A DNA stretch of 64,000 nt. Source: Dioszegia crocea (Eukaryota; Basidiomycota; Tremellomycetes; Tremellales; Bulleribasidiaceae). A model generated the notes under the pieces. That model was not told the DNA's origin. It saw nothing but the letters and a program-made list of their open reading frames with translations, and did no database searches. The first letter of the stretch is position 1, and the number at the start of each line of letters is the position of its first letter. Location: contig BCKK01000007.1 of NCBI GenBank assembly GCA_001600615.1, positions 712,431-776,430 of the forward strand, read 5' to 3'. The position numbers were made by a program, and so were the translations under genes. Shown here one piece after another: positions 24,070 through 34,320 of this stretch.

Positions 24070-25826
24070 ATGTCTAACACTATCCCACTTGACATCAAGG
24101 CGACCAATGTCCACGTCGATACAATGGACGATACGGACAAGGAAATCCCCCTCGAGGAGCAGGAAATGGGGCCTCCATCCTACACCGAGCAAGAGGGCCG
24201 TCGAGGTAAGCTATAGCCCTGAATTAGGCTGACATCAGTTCGAATCAAGATGGACATCTTCATGCTTCCGCTGCTGTGCTTCATGAATGTGTGCTCGTAC
24301 TTGGACAAAGCCAACATCGGAGCGGCAAATACCGCGGGTATGAGTGCGGACCTAGGGTTCAGTACCTCGCAATACCAGTTAGTAAAGATTCCGAGAGTGT
24401 AAGCCGGGGCTAGGCTGATCCTCCAGGGCTCTCCTTACCATCTTCTACGTCGTCTATACCTTATTCCAATGGGAGTTCATCCTTCTGAAATACATCCAGC
24501 CCAAACTCTGGTTAGGTTCCATTGTCATCCTATGGGGTCTCGCCTCAGCTCTGCAGGGTGTCACCACCAACTTTGCGGGCATGATGGTCTGCGTAAGTCC
24601 TCATACTTGGCACGACTGACAATCAGCGTGTTGTCATTGCTGCCCTTGAGGCTGGTGGCGGACCCGCTATCTCCTTCTACTTTACCATGCTCTACCCCCG
24701 AGGCGAATTCGGTTTCCGATGGGCGATATTCCAAGCTTCATCTTGCATATCCAACGCTATGGCTGGATCCATTGCATACGGTCTTGTCCAGCTCAAGACT
24801 TCTCTCACACCATGGCGACTAGTCTTTGTTGTCGAGTCGGCTGTAAGTCACTGGCGCTTTGATCTTGTTTCCCAGCTGACCCACCAGCCCACCTTTGTCT
24901 GCGGTATCCTCATCTTTTTCTTCATCCCTAACGGCCCCGACAAGTGTGTCTTCCTCAACGCCCGCGAGAAGGAAATCGCGCTCGAGCGTGTCCAGCGTGG
25001 CGCCATTGTCGAGAAGCACGGTTTCACCTGGCGACACATGCTAGAGGGTTTCAAGGAGCCCTGGACGTGGTGGATTGGACTCATCCACTTCTTTGGTGGT
25101 GCTGCTTTCAACTCGTGAGTTGTCCACCAGAGCCGAGCTGACTTCAGTATGCCCGTCTTCATCACTGCCATCATCCGCGATATGGGTTACTCCTCCATCA
25201 ACGCACAGGGACTATCAGCACCACCTTACATTGTCGCTTACTTCATCGCCATCGGCTGCGCCTACTTCTCTGACCGATATTCCATCCGAGGCTGGTGGAT
25301 CGCCTTTGGCCAGGGTCTGGGCGCTGTTGGCTACTGCATTGTTGCCTTTGCACCTAGTATTGGCGCGAGGTACTTTGCCATCTACATCACCGTTATCGGG
25401 ATGTACATCGGACAGCCCTTAATGTGAGTAGAAGGCCTTCAGTCAATGCTTTAATTCTGACATCAACAGGTTCTCATGGTGCGCCACGAACGCCGAGTCT
25501 GATTCAAAACGAGCAGCCACTTTGATCACATTCCTGGTGTAAGTCATATCGGCCATCAGCAAGATCTGTCGCTGACTTACAGCACTGGCCAGCTTGGCTC
25601 TATTCTAGGCTCGAACGTCTACGACGACGCGCCTCGATACATAAAAGGCAACATGGTCTGCGCCGGCGGTCTCTTTGCCAATGTCATCCTCGCCATCACA
25701 GGTATCTACTATCTCAAGAGACGTAATAGGCAGAAGGACGAAAAGTATGGCAAGCACGACCCGAACATCCGCCTGGCTCAGAGCGCGGACGGTGGCGATA
25801 ATCCAAACTTCAGATTCGTCATGTAG
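24070..25826 (+). CDS. MFS transporter of the allantoate permease (Dal5/Tna1) family
   Basis: Eight exons: 24070-24205, 24239-24377, 24427-24592, 24627-24842, 24888-25114, 25148-25423, 25470-25538 and 25583-25826. A 45-residue acidic cytosolic N-terminus precedes the first helix. Family motifs include CSYLDKANIGAANTAGMSAD in TM1, FYVVYTLFQWEFILLKYIQP, an EAGGGPAISFYFTMLYPRGE loop, and NAREKEIALERVQRG in the central loop. Late helices include GMYIGQPLMFSWCATN. The C-terminus is charged (YLKRRNRQKDEKYGK). This family imports organic anions such as allantoate, nicotinate or other carboxylates by proton symport. It lies 564 bp from the divergent cyclase gene. Confidence 0.9.
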
Positions 25827-26098
25827 GATTCAGGTATAGGGGATTATAAAAAGGAAATGTATTATGTGCGCTCCATACGTCATCTTCTTTCGTCTTTGTG
25901 CACGTCTCACTGCAGCAGAGTGAGAATATGCTGATTAGATGATGGGCAGATGGGACTTGTGAAGCAGAGGTAGACGCAACGAGCAAGATCTTGGCGATGT
26001 GAAATTGAACGATTGAAGGTCCCGGGGGACTTGACGCGGTCAAGCCAGCTTCAAGCTTGAAAGTTGTTGAGCTGTTGACTCTTATGCTCACCTCTACA

Positions 26099-27749
26099 AT
26101 GGAGACGACCTATTGCTACCAGCCTGTTGGCCCTCATTCTAATTTCGTCATGCCTGCCGTGGCCGGGCCGTCCACGGCGCCTCCCTACCGCCCGCGGCCA
26201 ACTGACGCGTCTCAACCTCCGGTGAAGAAGCGACAGCGGTCCGACGCGCCATCCGCATCCGTCTCAGCCTCACGACCTGTCCCGCCTGACCACACATCCT
26301 GCCATGTCAGACTAGGCGGAGCACTTAACCGAATCTCCATGCTGGAATTTGAACTCACTCGTACGCGTGAGACAATCAGCCAGCTTGAGACGAAGCAGGC
26401 TCAGGCGGACGTGTTTGCTTCGACTGTCCTGGCGAGGTTGCTCGAGGTGGAGCGGAAGGGCAAGGAGGATGGGGAGAAATGGGAATGGGCATTAGTTGGT
26501 CTGGGCGGGACTGGTCCGATCGGCGAGGCGGAGCAAGGGAGGGACGTCTTTCCTCCGGCGGATGAGGTGGAAAGGCAAACTCAGGCGGGGCCGATCACCG
26601 GCATCACGGTGGCGAACGATATGCCTTTAGGGATCCCGATAGGGGAGGAAGGGAGACGAAACCGCGCAGAGCTGGATGGAAGGGAAGACGAGGCGGATGG
26701 GATGTCTCAGCAAGCGGGATGGTTGGACCAGCGAATACCCAGCGAGGAGCCACGCCGATCCTCTACTGCGGCGCTGAACGAATCCTCGGCGGAAGGTGAG
26801 GAGATTCAGGAGATGCATGATCTCGAGAGGGGTGAAGGTTCGAACCGGCGCCAAAGATCGACGAATGGCGGTAAACCCAATACTGGACTGCCACCGCTAG
26901 ATACGGACGACGCGTCGCTGGAGCGCGCCGGATGGATCATTCGGGACGAGCTCTTCGGCGATTTACCCATCAACTACAACACCACCTACAAGTTCTACCG
27001 ATGCACGATATGTAAAGTCGGAATCCGCGGGCTCTTATCACATTTCAAGAGTGGTGGCTCCGCCCCGCACACTGGAATGCGGGATGTCACTCCGCGCCGC
27101 TTTGCCACCCTTCTCAAAGCCTACCCTGAATGCGACCCCTATACCCTTCTTCCCCCCAATCTCTCCGCCACCAATCCACTCCCCTTCATCCCGGGTATAC
27201 TGCACTCAGCCGGTTACTCGTGCAATCTCTGCAATTACTACGCGGTACTGCCAGCTACCATGCAAAAGCATCGCAGCCAAAAGCATCGCAGAACCGAACA
27301 CCCTGCCTTTTCCCCTTCTGAAGCACCTGGTGTGCTGGCCGAGGCGGCCTACTCTCTCTTCGCGCATTTGCAGGCTTTCAATCGCCGAGTGAGACCTAAC
27401 GCTTGTAATTGGTTTCCCTCTTCTGCTCCACCTGTGAACCTGTCATCGTCTACGACAACCACGCAACACTCTCCCGGCGGGGGAGGAGAATCCAGCGGGA
27501 TTGGTGGCTCGGATGACACTAGCAGGCCGCAAGTGTCTGAGGTCGCCGGAGATGGATCTGGGAGTGACGGAGCGGGGGTAGCTTCTATGGTGGATGACTA
27601 TGAGTCAGAGGTGGAAGAGGAGTTGGAGTGGCGCCCAGATGCGGTAAGCTACATCCATCTCGTTGCTGTGAAGGCATGTCGCTGAGACTCAGGATGACTT
27701 CCGGCTTCCGCCAGCAAGTCAGAATCTTGGATCCAGGGTGTTGAGTTAA
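26099..27749 (+). CDS. OrsD-like (DUF3505) zinc-finger protein, unknown function
   Basis: Exons 26099-27643 and 27693-27749; in-frame ATGs at 26057 and 26084 are alternative starts. The N-terminal half is low-complexity with a KKRQRSD basic patch and one coiled coil (MLEFELTRTRETISQLETKQ). The C-terminal half has two Cys2His2-like units: YRCTICKVGIRGLLSHFK, and GYSCNLCNYYAVLPATMQKH followed by RSQKH. This C-x2-C/H spacing and the GY.C..C.Y block resemble the OrsD (PF12013) domain, which in other fungi is also seen in proteins linked to mobile elements. The C-terminus is acidic (DDYESEVEEELEW). It sits directly against an F-box-like gene relic. The domain call is from pattern memory only. Confidence 0.6.
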
Positions 27750-28599
27750 GCCGTCTGGTCCCGTTAAGACAGTACGTATCGCCCTCTTTTCGAGGTACCC
27801 GGCTCATGACATAGTCACAAGCAAGTGTAAAAGCGCAAGATCCACCTTTCAACGCCTTCCTTCCCATATCTACATATACATACCTATCCGAGGTACCGCA
27901 GCTCGAGTACGCGTCAGACGGCCGGCCAGTCAACTTGATCCAAGCCTAGCGTCCCTTTGGCGGCCGACATCAACCCATGCCTCCCGCCTCTTCCCTTCGG
28001 CATATCCTTTACCGGCCCCAACTCTACGATTCCAGGGACGCTTGGCTCGAGATGGGTACACGTCTGTCTGAGGAAGGGCGTCATGCGAGGTGGTACGGCG
28101 TGAAGGCGAAGCTGAAGTGGGATGTTTGGGGGCGATGACTAAGGGGAATGGGCTATTTGAAATAAATTTGGACCTCATGCATCTTGAACGCAGGACATCG
28201 CCGGCCTCTGGGACCTTGACTGCCTCAATGCAGGGATGGAGCACCACGATCATCCTGGCCGAATCAATCATGATCCGGTCGGTTATTACAAACGGACATT
28301 GCAACCATCTCCGATTTGGCCCGTGCCTGACAACTCCAAATTCCCGAGTTTGCCCGACAACACATTCCTCATTTCGACTCTATTCCCGCCGCTGAAATAC
28401 TTGCCAGCACTTGCCCCTAGTATCTCGCTCGCACCTGGACCTAGAGAACCTCCGATTGAGGAAGCCTCACAATCCTATCTTACTCCAAAGAAGCGCACAG
28501 GGAAAACATTGCCTCTCGCCGCCTGATCAGACCTGGCTCGAGGTTTCGGAACTTGAGCTCCTCTTCCATCTACCTACCTCCACGATACCTCAACACCCT
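27750..28599. other. Intergenic region with F-box-like gene debris
   Basis: This 850-bp stretch lies between the zinc-finger gene and F-box-like gene D. The first 200 bp contain a recognisable exon-3 relic (see 27815-27949). The remainder shows short open frames with many stops and no clear family motif. Confidence 0.5.
27815..27949 (+). pseudogene. Relic of exon 3 of an F-box-like family gene
   Basis: One frame (27815-27949) reads SQASVKAQ at the start, then YLSEVPQLEYASDGRPVNL before TAG. This matches the exon-3 signature of the paralogues (compare KLAELPELSYHDDGRPRNK in F and QSVARGKY in H). The intermediate block RKIHLST, which should precede it, is found in the next frame at 27834, so at least one frameshift separates the two parts. 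Just upstream, LVPLRQ followed by a GTACGT donor at 27770 resembles the end of exon 2. No exon 1 or bulk of exon 2 is found; the zinc-finger gene occupies that space. Confidence 0.6.
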
Positions 28600-30369
28600 A
28601 TGACGAATCCTCGTCTTGCAGGCCCAGCGGTGTTCGGAATCGTCGAGATCCGCCATCAGATCTTTTCCCTCCTCGAGCCGGCGGATTTAAGGCGGTGTAT
28701 GCGGGTGGGAAGGCTAGGATTTGAATCCGCTGCGGAAATCCTGTACCGGAAGATCAGCTATGATGAGGCTCGGTTGCTCAGAAGCGATGACAGAGTAGGT
28801 TTTAGCAGCCAACTCTTCGGACCACTTGCTGACCACTTGCAGTTACGAGATGCATTTTACGCCTCCGTGGTCGAAATCGTCGATTGCACTTCGGGGAAAA
28901 TGCGCCTGTCTCAGGAACTTAAAGAGGCGCTCGAGAGCCAGGAGTCGACCGACATCTCATACTTCGAAACCATCTTCCCTCATGTCGTACCACCTCTCCG
29001 ACGTTGGTTTCCTCATCTCCAGCAGATCATACTCCAGGACGAGCATGATCCTGAACGCCAATCCTTCATCATTCACTGTCATCCCTCTCCTTCATCGTCG
29101 CCTTCCCCCGCTTCCGGTATCAAAGATGATGATGACGTCGGTCACATCGATTACATCACATCCTTCCAAATGCCATTCTATGAGGCGGATCACCCCATAT
29201 TCTCGGTGGACGGGTACACCGTCCAAAGGCGTTTCGACATCACCTCTCCGGATCCCGTCTGGGGTGATCACCTCTCCGTTACGGACCACACATACTTCCC
29301 CAAAGCGCTAGAGCAGCTGCCAGTCTTCGGCGACCTTTACAAAAAAGCTCGTTTCAACCAGATTTCGGTCCCGCTGCCCGCTCTGACCAACCTCTACAGG
29401 CAGCAGATCGCAAATGGCCACACTGAGCGCCTGGAGGAGATTAAAGTGTCAGCTCCCTTGACCTGGGACATATCCCAATTCGTGACTTTCGCAGGTCTAG
29501 CATCATCATCGCTCAGAATCCTCAACCTGGTGGGACCCAGTGCTGCGGGCGAGGCAGTCCTCAAATTTACCGATTTGCCGGTCCTCGTACACGTCATTCG
29601 AAAGTCGTTGACAAGTCTCACCGACTTGAAGATTGCAATGGGCGGAATAGACGAGGCGGAAGCCGTGTGTCGGACAATGCTGTCATCGGAGACACTCAGC
29701 GAACAAGGGACACTCCGACGTGTCTCTATCTGTACCGGACCATGCTCTGAAGTTTTGTTCAACACCTCACGATGTCTGTACCCTCTATGTCGCCTGGAGC
29801 CTCAGCTTCTTCGCTTCAGCGAGCCGCGGGACGAAGATGGTGTGAGGGGTGAATTCGACCTGTCTCACTTCGTCAAGTGGTTGCAAAAGTACGTTCTTCT
29901 CTGGCTTCTGCGCTAAACCATATACTGATCTCTCACCAGACAATCAGCCCTTCGTCGCACCCACTTATCCACCATCGATTTCGCATCCCTCGGCATTCGT
30001 AACATGGACAGCAAAATGTTGTCAGAGTTGGAGTTCGACGAGGAGGGCAGGCCGCACACCTACCGGGATAGCAAGGCTATCGCTTGGGTCAAGGCATCAA
30101 AGGATTTCGGAGATCGAATCACCACGAATCACATCCCGCAGCTCCAGCTCGCAGGTGCCGAATTCGCCCAAGCGTGCGCGGAGTTCAGTACGTCGGACTC
30201 GAGGGTGACGGGCAGGATAGAGGAGACCTCAAATCTGATCTGGGCGCTATCAAGGGCCAGATACAAGGCGGGTGAGGCAGAAAGAGCTCTCAAGAAGATG
30301 GAGGATGAGGTCAAGGGGTATCTTGATTATGTGACGGACGGAGGAGCGGGGATCAGTTTGCCAAGTTAG
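28600..30369 (+). CDS. F-box-like family protein D
   Basis: Exons 28600-28794 (65 codons), 28843-29888 and 29940-30369. Exon 1 is shorter at the N-terminus than in other copies but keeps the F-box-like core (FGIVEIRHQIFSLLEPADL, CMRVGRLG, AAEILYRKISYDEARLL). Exon 2 includes LTNLYRQQIANGHTERLEEI and ends FVKWLQK, the family phase-2 boundary. Exon 3 begins KQSALRRTHLSTIDFASLGI and contains EFDEEGRPHTYRD and the conserved Trp (AIAWVKA). The C-terminal half of exon 3 is helical and charged. No break in frame was seen. Confidence 0.85.
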
Positions 30370-30631
30370 ATCATTCCAACCTTGTACCATAAGTTACCGC
30401 TCGCGATAGATATAGACGTAGCTCTCGATGTTATCAGTTGTCTGTAGCTGTCTTATTTCGGCAGTGCTGACTGCGCTCCGGTTGATATTGGTCTGAATGG
30501 CCTGGAGTGAGCAGGATGCAGTCGAGGTGCAATGCCGTAACCAGCTTAGCAGCAAAGACCCATCTATCTTTTCGCAAACATGATATTGATCATTCGTCCA
30601 CCATCCCGGTTCTATCACTGAACGATCCACG

Positions 30632-32474
30632 ATGACTCCCCCTAAGACGGTTCAATCTGCAGGCGCCACAGTGCCCGCGGGAGATCTAGTACCGCATCCC
30701 TCAGCTGGCTACGAGGTCTTTCACATTCCCGAACTCCGCCAGCGTATCCTCCGCCTTCTCTCCCCTCATGACCTGACACGAGTCATGCGAGTAGCAAAAG
30801 GAGCAATGGCGGACACGGCGAAAGAGCTGTACTTCAACGTGACATACGCGCATGTCAGAAACAGGATGGGCGCTTCTACGGTGAGTCAAGGCTGAGCTGC
30901 AATTGGACTATCGATCAATTCTTTGTGCTGACTACTTATACAGATGCGACAGCGCACCTACTGCAATGCAGTCACTGAGATCAATGCTCGGAACATCAGC
31001 ATCAGTCCCGCTATGATGAAGGGGATCCCCTATTCATCAGCACACCCCCCGAAACCCGGCCACATCTTAGGTTACCTTCAAATGTACCACGTCGAAGTCA
31101 TGGAACTCCTTATCCCACTCCTACAAAAGAAGTGTCCCAACGTTCGACGCATATTCTTCGGTGGCGATGTACCCACTATACAAACTCATACGTGGACGGT
31201 TTACCTCTCCCCCGAAAGTCCCGGTACCGGGCATATCTCATTGCTGGAGGTGCTGTGCTCGCACAGAGCGCGAGCTCCTCCCATTGCGGCTCCCGCTCTC
31301 CCTCCCGCTACCCCTGGCTTCACAATCGAAAGGCACTTCAACCTTTTCCTCTTGAATGCCTCCGACGGTATTTCATGGCGCCAAGCATTCAAGGATAAGC
31401 CGTATTTCGCGGATATAGGCGAAAGGGTTGGTTTCCAGGATTTGGAAGTCACCCTCGACGACATGTCAGATCTATACCGTCGACAAGCCGAGTCGCAGGG
31501 TACACATCGCATCAGTCACCTCCAAGCGGGATCTGCACTCCCCTATTCAATGGCCGACCTCACTACCTTCGCCAACCTAGCGGCCACCTCGTTGACTGTT
31601 CTTCAGCTAGCCCCCATCTCTTTCCAACCCATTCTCTCCTGCAATCTCCACCATTCCCTGTCATTCTCGGATCTGCCGGATCTGGTGTCGATCTTCAGGC
31701 GGCTGCCTAAGCTGGTCGACCTGACTTTTTCTCTGCGAGGCATCGAGACGGCCGAGACCGTCTGCGGAGATATGTTGTCTCAAGACACTCTTGAGCCGGG
31801 GGGCTCGGTAAAGAGACTCTTTATTGTGACCGATCATCACGATGATCAGCTATTTAATAGTCTGCGTTGTCTTTCACAACTTTGCGATACAAGCTCCGAT
31901 TTTGCTGTATCCGTGGCTGATCGGTCCGCCTTTCCCGATCTCAAGCAGACTGCATTCCTGAGATATCTTCGCAGGTAAGTTTTTCTGTTTGTCAATCTGA
32001 AGACCGGAACTTTTCACTTCTACCCAGTGATATATGCTAATCCGAAGTCAATCGCCTAGCCGTCGACCTCATCTCGCCATATTCGACTTCTCCACCCTCG
32101 GCTTCACCCGTTTGGCCGATGTCTCCGAGCGCAGCCTCAACTTCCTTCCAGATGGCCGTATCCAACACGAGGCTAGGGACGGTGCGTCTCATTGGGCCGA
32201 GCGCGCTGCCATCGCACTTGAAGCGGTACCGGCCTGCATTCCGCGCTTGGAGGCAGGTGTGCGGGGATGCGTTACATCATCCGCGAAGCTCGACGAGGCG
32301 ATAACCGCAGGCCTTCCCGCTCAGCGCTTGAAGGCAGCGGAAGACTACTTGAAGGATATCATCAAAGTCAAGGAAGTGACGAGTTTGATTCAGGCTTCTG
32401 CAGTTGGCCCAAGGACTGAGGAAGATGTCCGGGAGTACATCGCGACTTTGAAGCAGACGATGCCCGCTTTGTGA
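30632..32474 (+). CDS. F-box-like family protein E
   Basis: Exons 30632-30880 (83 codons), 30944-31974 and 32048-32474. Exon 1 has FHIPELRQRILRLLSPHDL, VMRVAKGAMADTAKELYFNV: the clearest F-box-like helices in the window. Exon 2 opens MRQRTYCNAVTEINARNI and ends LRYLRR. The second intron's acceptor was set at 32047 (branch GCTAAT), giving S-Q-S-P-S-R-R-P-H-L-A across the junction. Exon 3 has FLPDGRIQHEARDGASHWAER and ends EYIATLKQTMPAL. E and F are the closest pair in the window: both share RTYCNAV, HVEVMELLxPxLQKKCPN and the exon-1 block, which suggests a recent duplication. Confidence 0.87.
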
Positions 32475-33610
32475 TGGAGTCCTGCCGTATCAAGTATGTG
32501 TGATACATCCATTATTGGATCATGCTGATTCTGCAGGAGATGTGAATTTGCGGTGTGGTTGGCAGGCGTGGGCGGGCCTTAAATACCTGTGGGCACCGAG
32601 ATTCTGCGCCATCAATCAAGCTTTTCCTTCTGCTTTCAGCTCCAAGATGTAAGTCTACACTCTGATTACGATCAGCGAGCTGACCAATGCTCAGCCAGCC
32701 CCTTCCCCGCTTTCCACTCCTCCATTCGCGACTACGCATCACTCAATTCCGGAGCATTGCGCCAACCACGAATTCTCAGATATGAAGGGAAATCTCATGC
32801 ATCATGCTTGTTCCTGCGTCATGGCCATCGCTGCATCGACACAGCGGCGACGGAGCGTCGGCGGACGGCTGGCATTCGCGCTTCCAGCTCGCATTTACAA
32901 AAAAAATTAACTTGAGTCAAGAGGGACGGATCTTCCGACTTTCGGAGCCGAGGGATCTGAGCATATATGAGGAGCCAAGAAGCTGTGATGGGGGTACTTT
33001 GTAGTCGGTTCGGAGGGTCGGAGGGAAGGGAAGAGCAAGCGCGTCAGAAGGCACGGAGAGCATGATGTCTAGGGCTACCCTGAGCTGACGCGCTACAGCG
33101 GCAGGATATATCTCCTAACCTAGATTATATGGACGCGCTGTGCAGGACACCTCGTACGCAACCAAGATATGTATGGTATCTCTGCCAGTGACTGTCTCCT
33201 CCTGGCTCGCTTGGCTATAGCACAGAGCTGGTCCACCACACAGCCAGATTTGGGTGGACGCGTCATGCCGTAACAGCTCCAACCAACAGCAGAATTGATC
33301 GAAACGCGGAGGACAGGAGGACGAGTCATGCCGCGCTTTAGCGTAAAGCGCTCGCATGACGACTCCGACTGTACGTAGTCGTTTCTCCCTTTTAGTGGTC
33401 CCTATAGGTCGGCGATGTCCGCACTTTCGCGCCTGCCGCTTTGGGCTATTCCTTCCTGAAACACAGAGTCTGAAACGCCTGAAACCACGGAGCCCCGCTT
33501 TCTCAGCATTGTATTTGGTCCTGCCTTCAAAATCGGCCGTACTCCATCGAGCTGCAGCTTCCCACTGCACCACATATCTCTCTGAGCAGTCTTTCCTGTC
33601 TAGGAGTACC
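32475..33610. other. Intergenic region between F-box-like gene E and a tentative small gene
   Basis: This 1.1-kb region contains no convincing gene. A possible short spliced transcript (GTAAGT donor near 32650, CTCAG acceptor near 32694) has no recognisable product. A long imperfect hairpin lies around 33323-33366 and is described separately. Confidence 0.4.
33323..33366. repeat. Imperfect inverted repeat (hairpin)
   Basis: The inner arms GCGCTTTA (33333-33340) and TAAAGCGC (33344-33351) pair perfectly around a 3-nt loop. Outer arms GTCATGC and GCATGAC pair again after one or two unpaired bases, giving about 15 base pairs. It might be a terminator-like hairpin, a remnant of a MITE, or chance. 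Confidence 0.4.
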
Positions 33611-34027
33611 ATGACCATGAACGCTCCATTCGACCCTCTCACCGTCATGCGTCATACTTACGGCCCTGTCCCGGAGTGAGTCTGACATCAGGCATGATCG
33701 ACTCGTAGGACAACAGAGCCTTGCCTGTTCATGGCTCGCTCTGGCTGGTCAGATGAGGCGGATTGAGGGTGAGCATTGGAGGGTTCTGCTCAGTGTGACG
33801 CAATCGTCTGCTCGACTGCTGTCCTTTTGTCTGGCCTCTCGTATGCGTGGCGCGCGTTCGGTACCGCTGGACCGGAAGCGGATGAGCCGATGATGAGCAG
33901 AGAAGTCGAGAAAGCGTATAGTGCGCAGGGATGGACGATGGTGAGATGTGCTGTGAAGATTGCTTTCCTCTTCCTGAGAGGTGATCGAGGCTTAGAGCAA
34001 TGCAGGGTATCTGCCTATTCAGGCTGA
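33611..34027 (+). CDS. Tentative small membrane protein, unknown
   Basis: A model with exons 33611-33675, 33717-33747 and 33794 to TGA at 34027 keeps frame. It reads MTMNAPFDPLTVMRHTYGPV, then a hydrophobic segment (AIVCSTAVLLSGLSYAWRAF) and MSREVEKAYSAQGWTM. A GTGAGA donor at 33941 could add a further intron, so the C-terminus is uncertain. The coherent N-terminus and single transmembrane segment argue for a real gene. Two introns have weak branch sites. No family is recognised. Confidence 0.35.
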
Positions 34028-34320
34028 TCAATTGTTCTACATGTGAACCAGTATGGCCTTGTATGGATTATCAGGCACAGAAGAGTCAAGGAGACGAGTA
34101 GTAACACCTCTCAAAGTGAGAATCCCGAGCTCTGCTGTTTATCCATCTGTTGCTGCGACAGTATGGCCCGATTTGTGACCGATTCAAGCAGCCAGCCTCC
34201 GTGTTTCGATTACGTTAGCCACCGGAGAGCTAACAAATAGTCCTCAGCGCCAGCACCACTTACTCGTTCATCTATCCCATTCCCCACCTTGCGACATTCC
34301 CCACCATCCTGCCCTTCACG

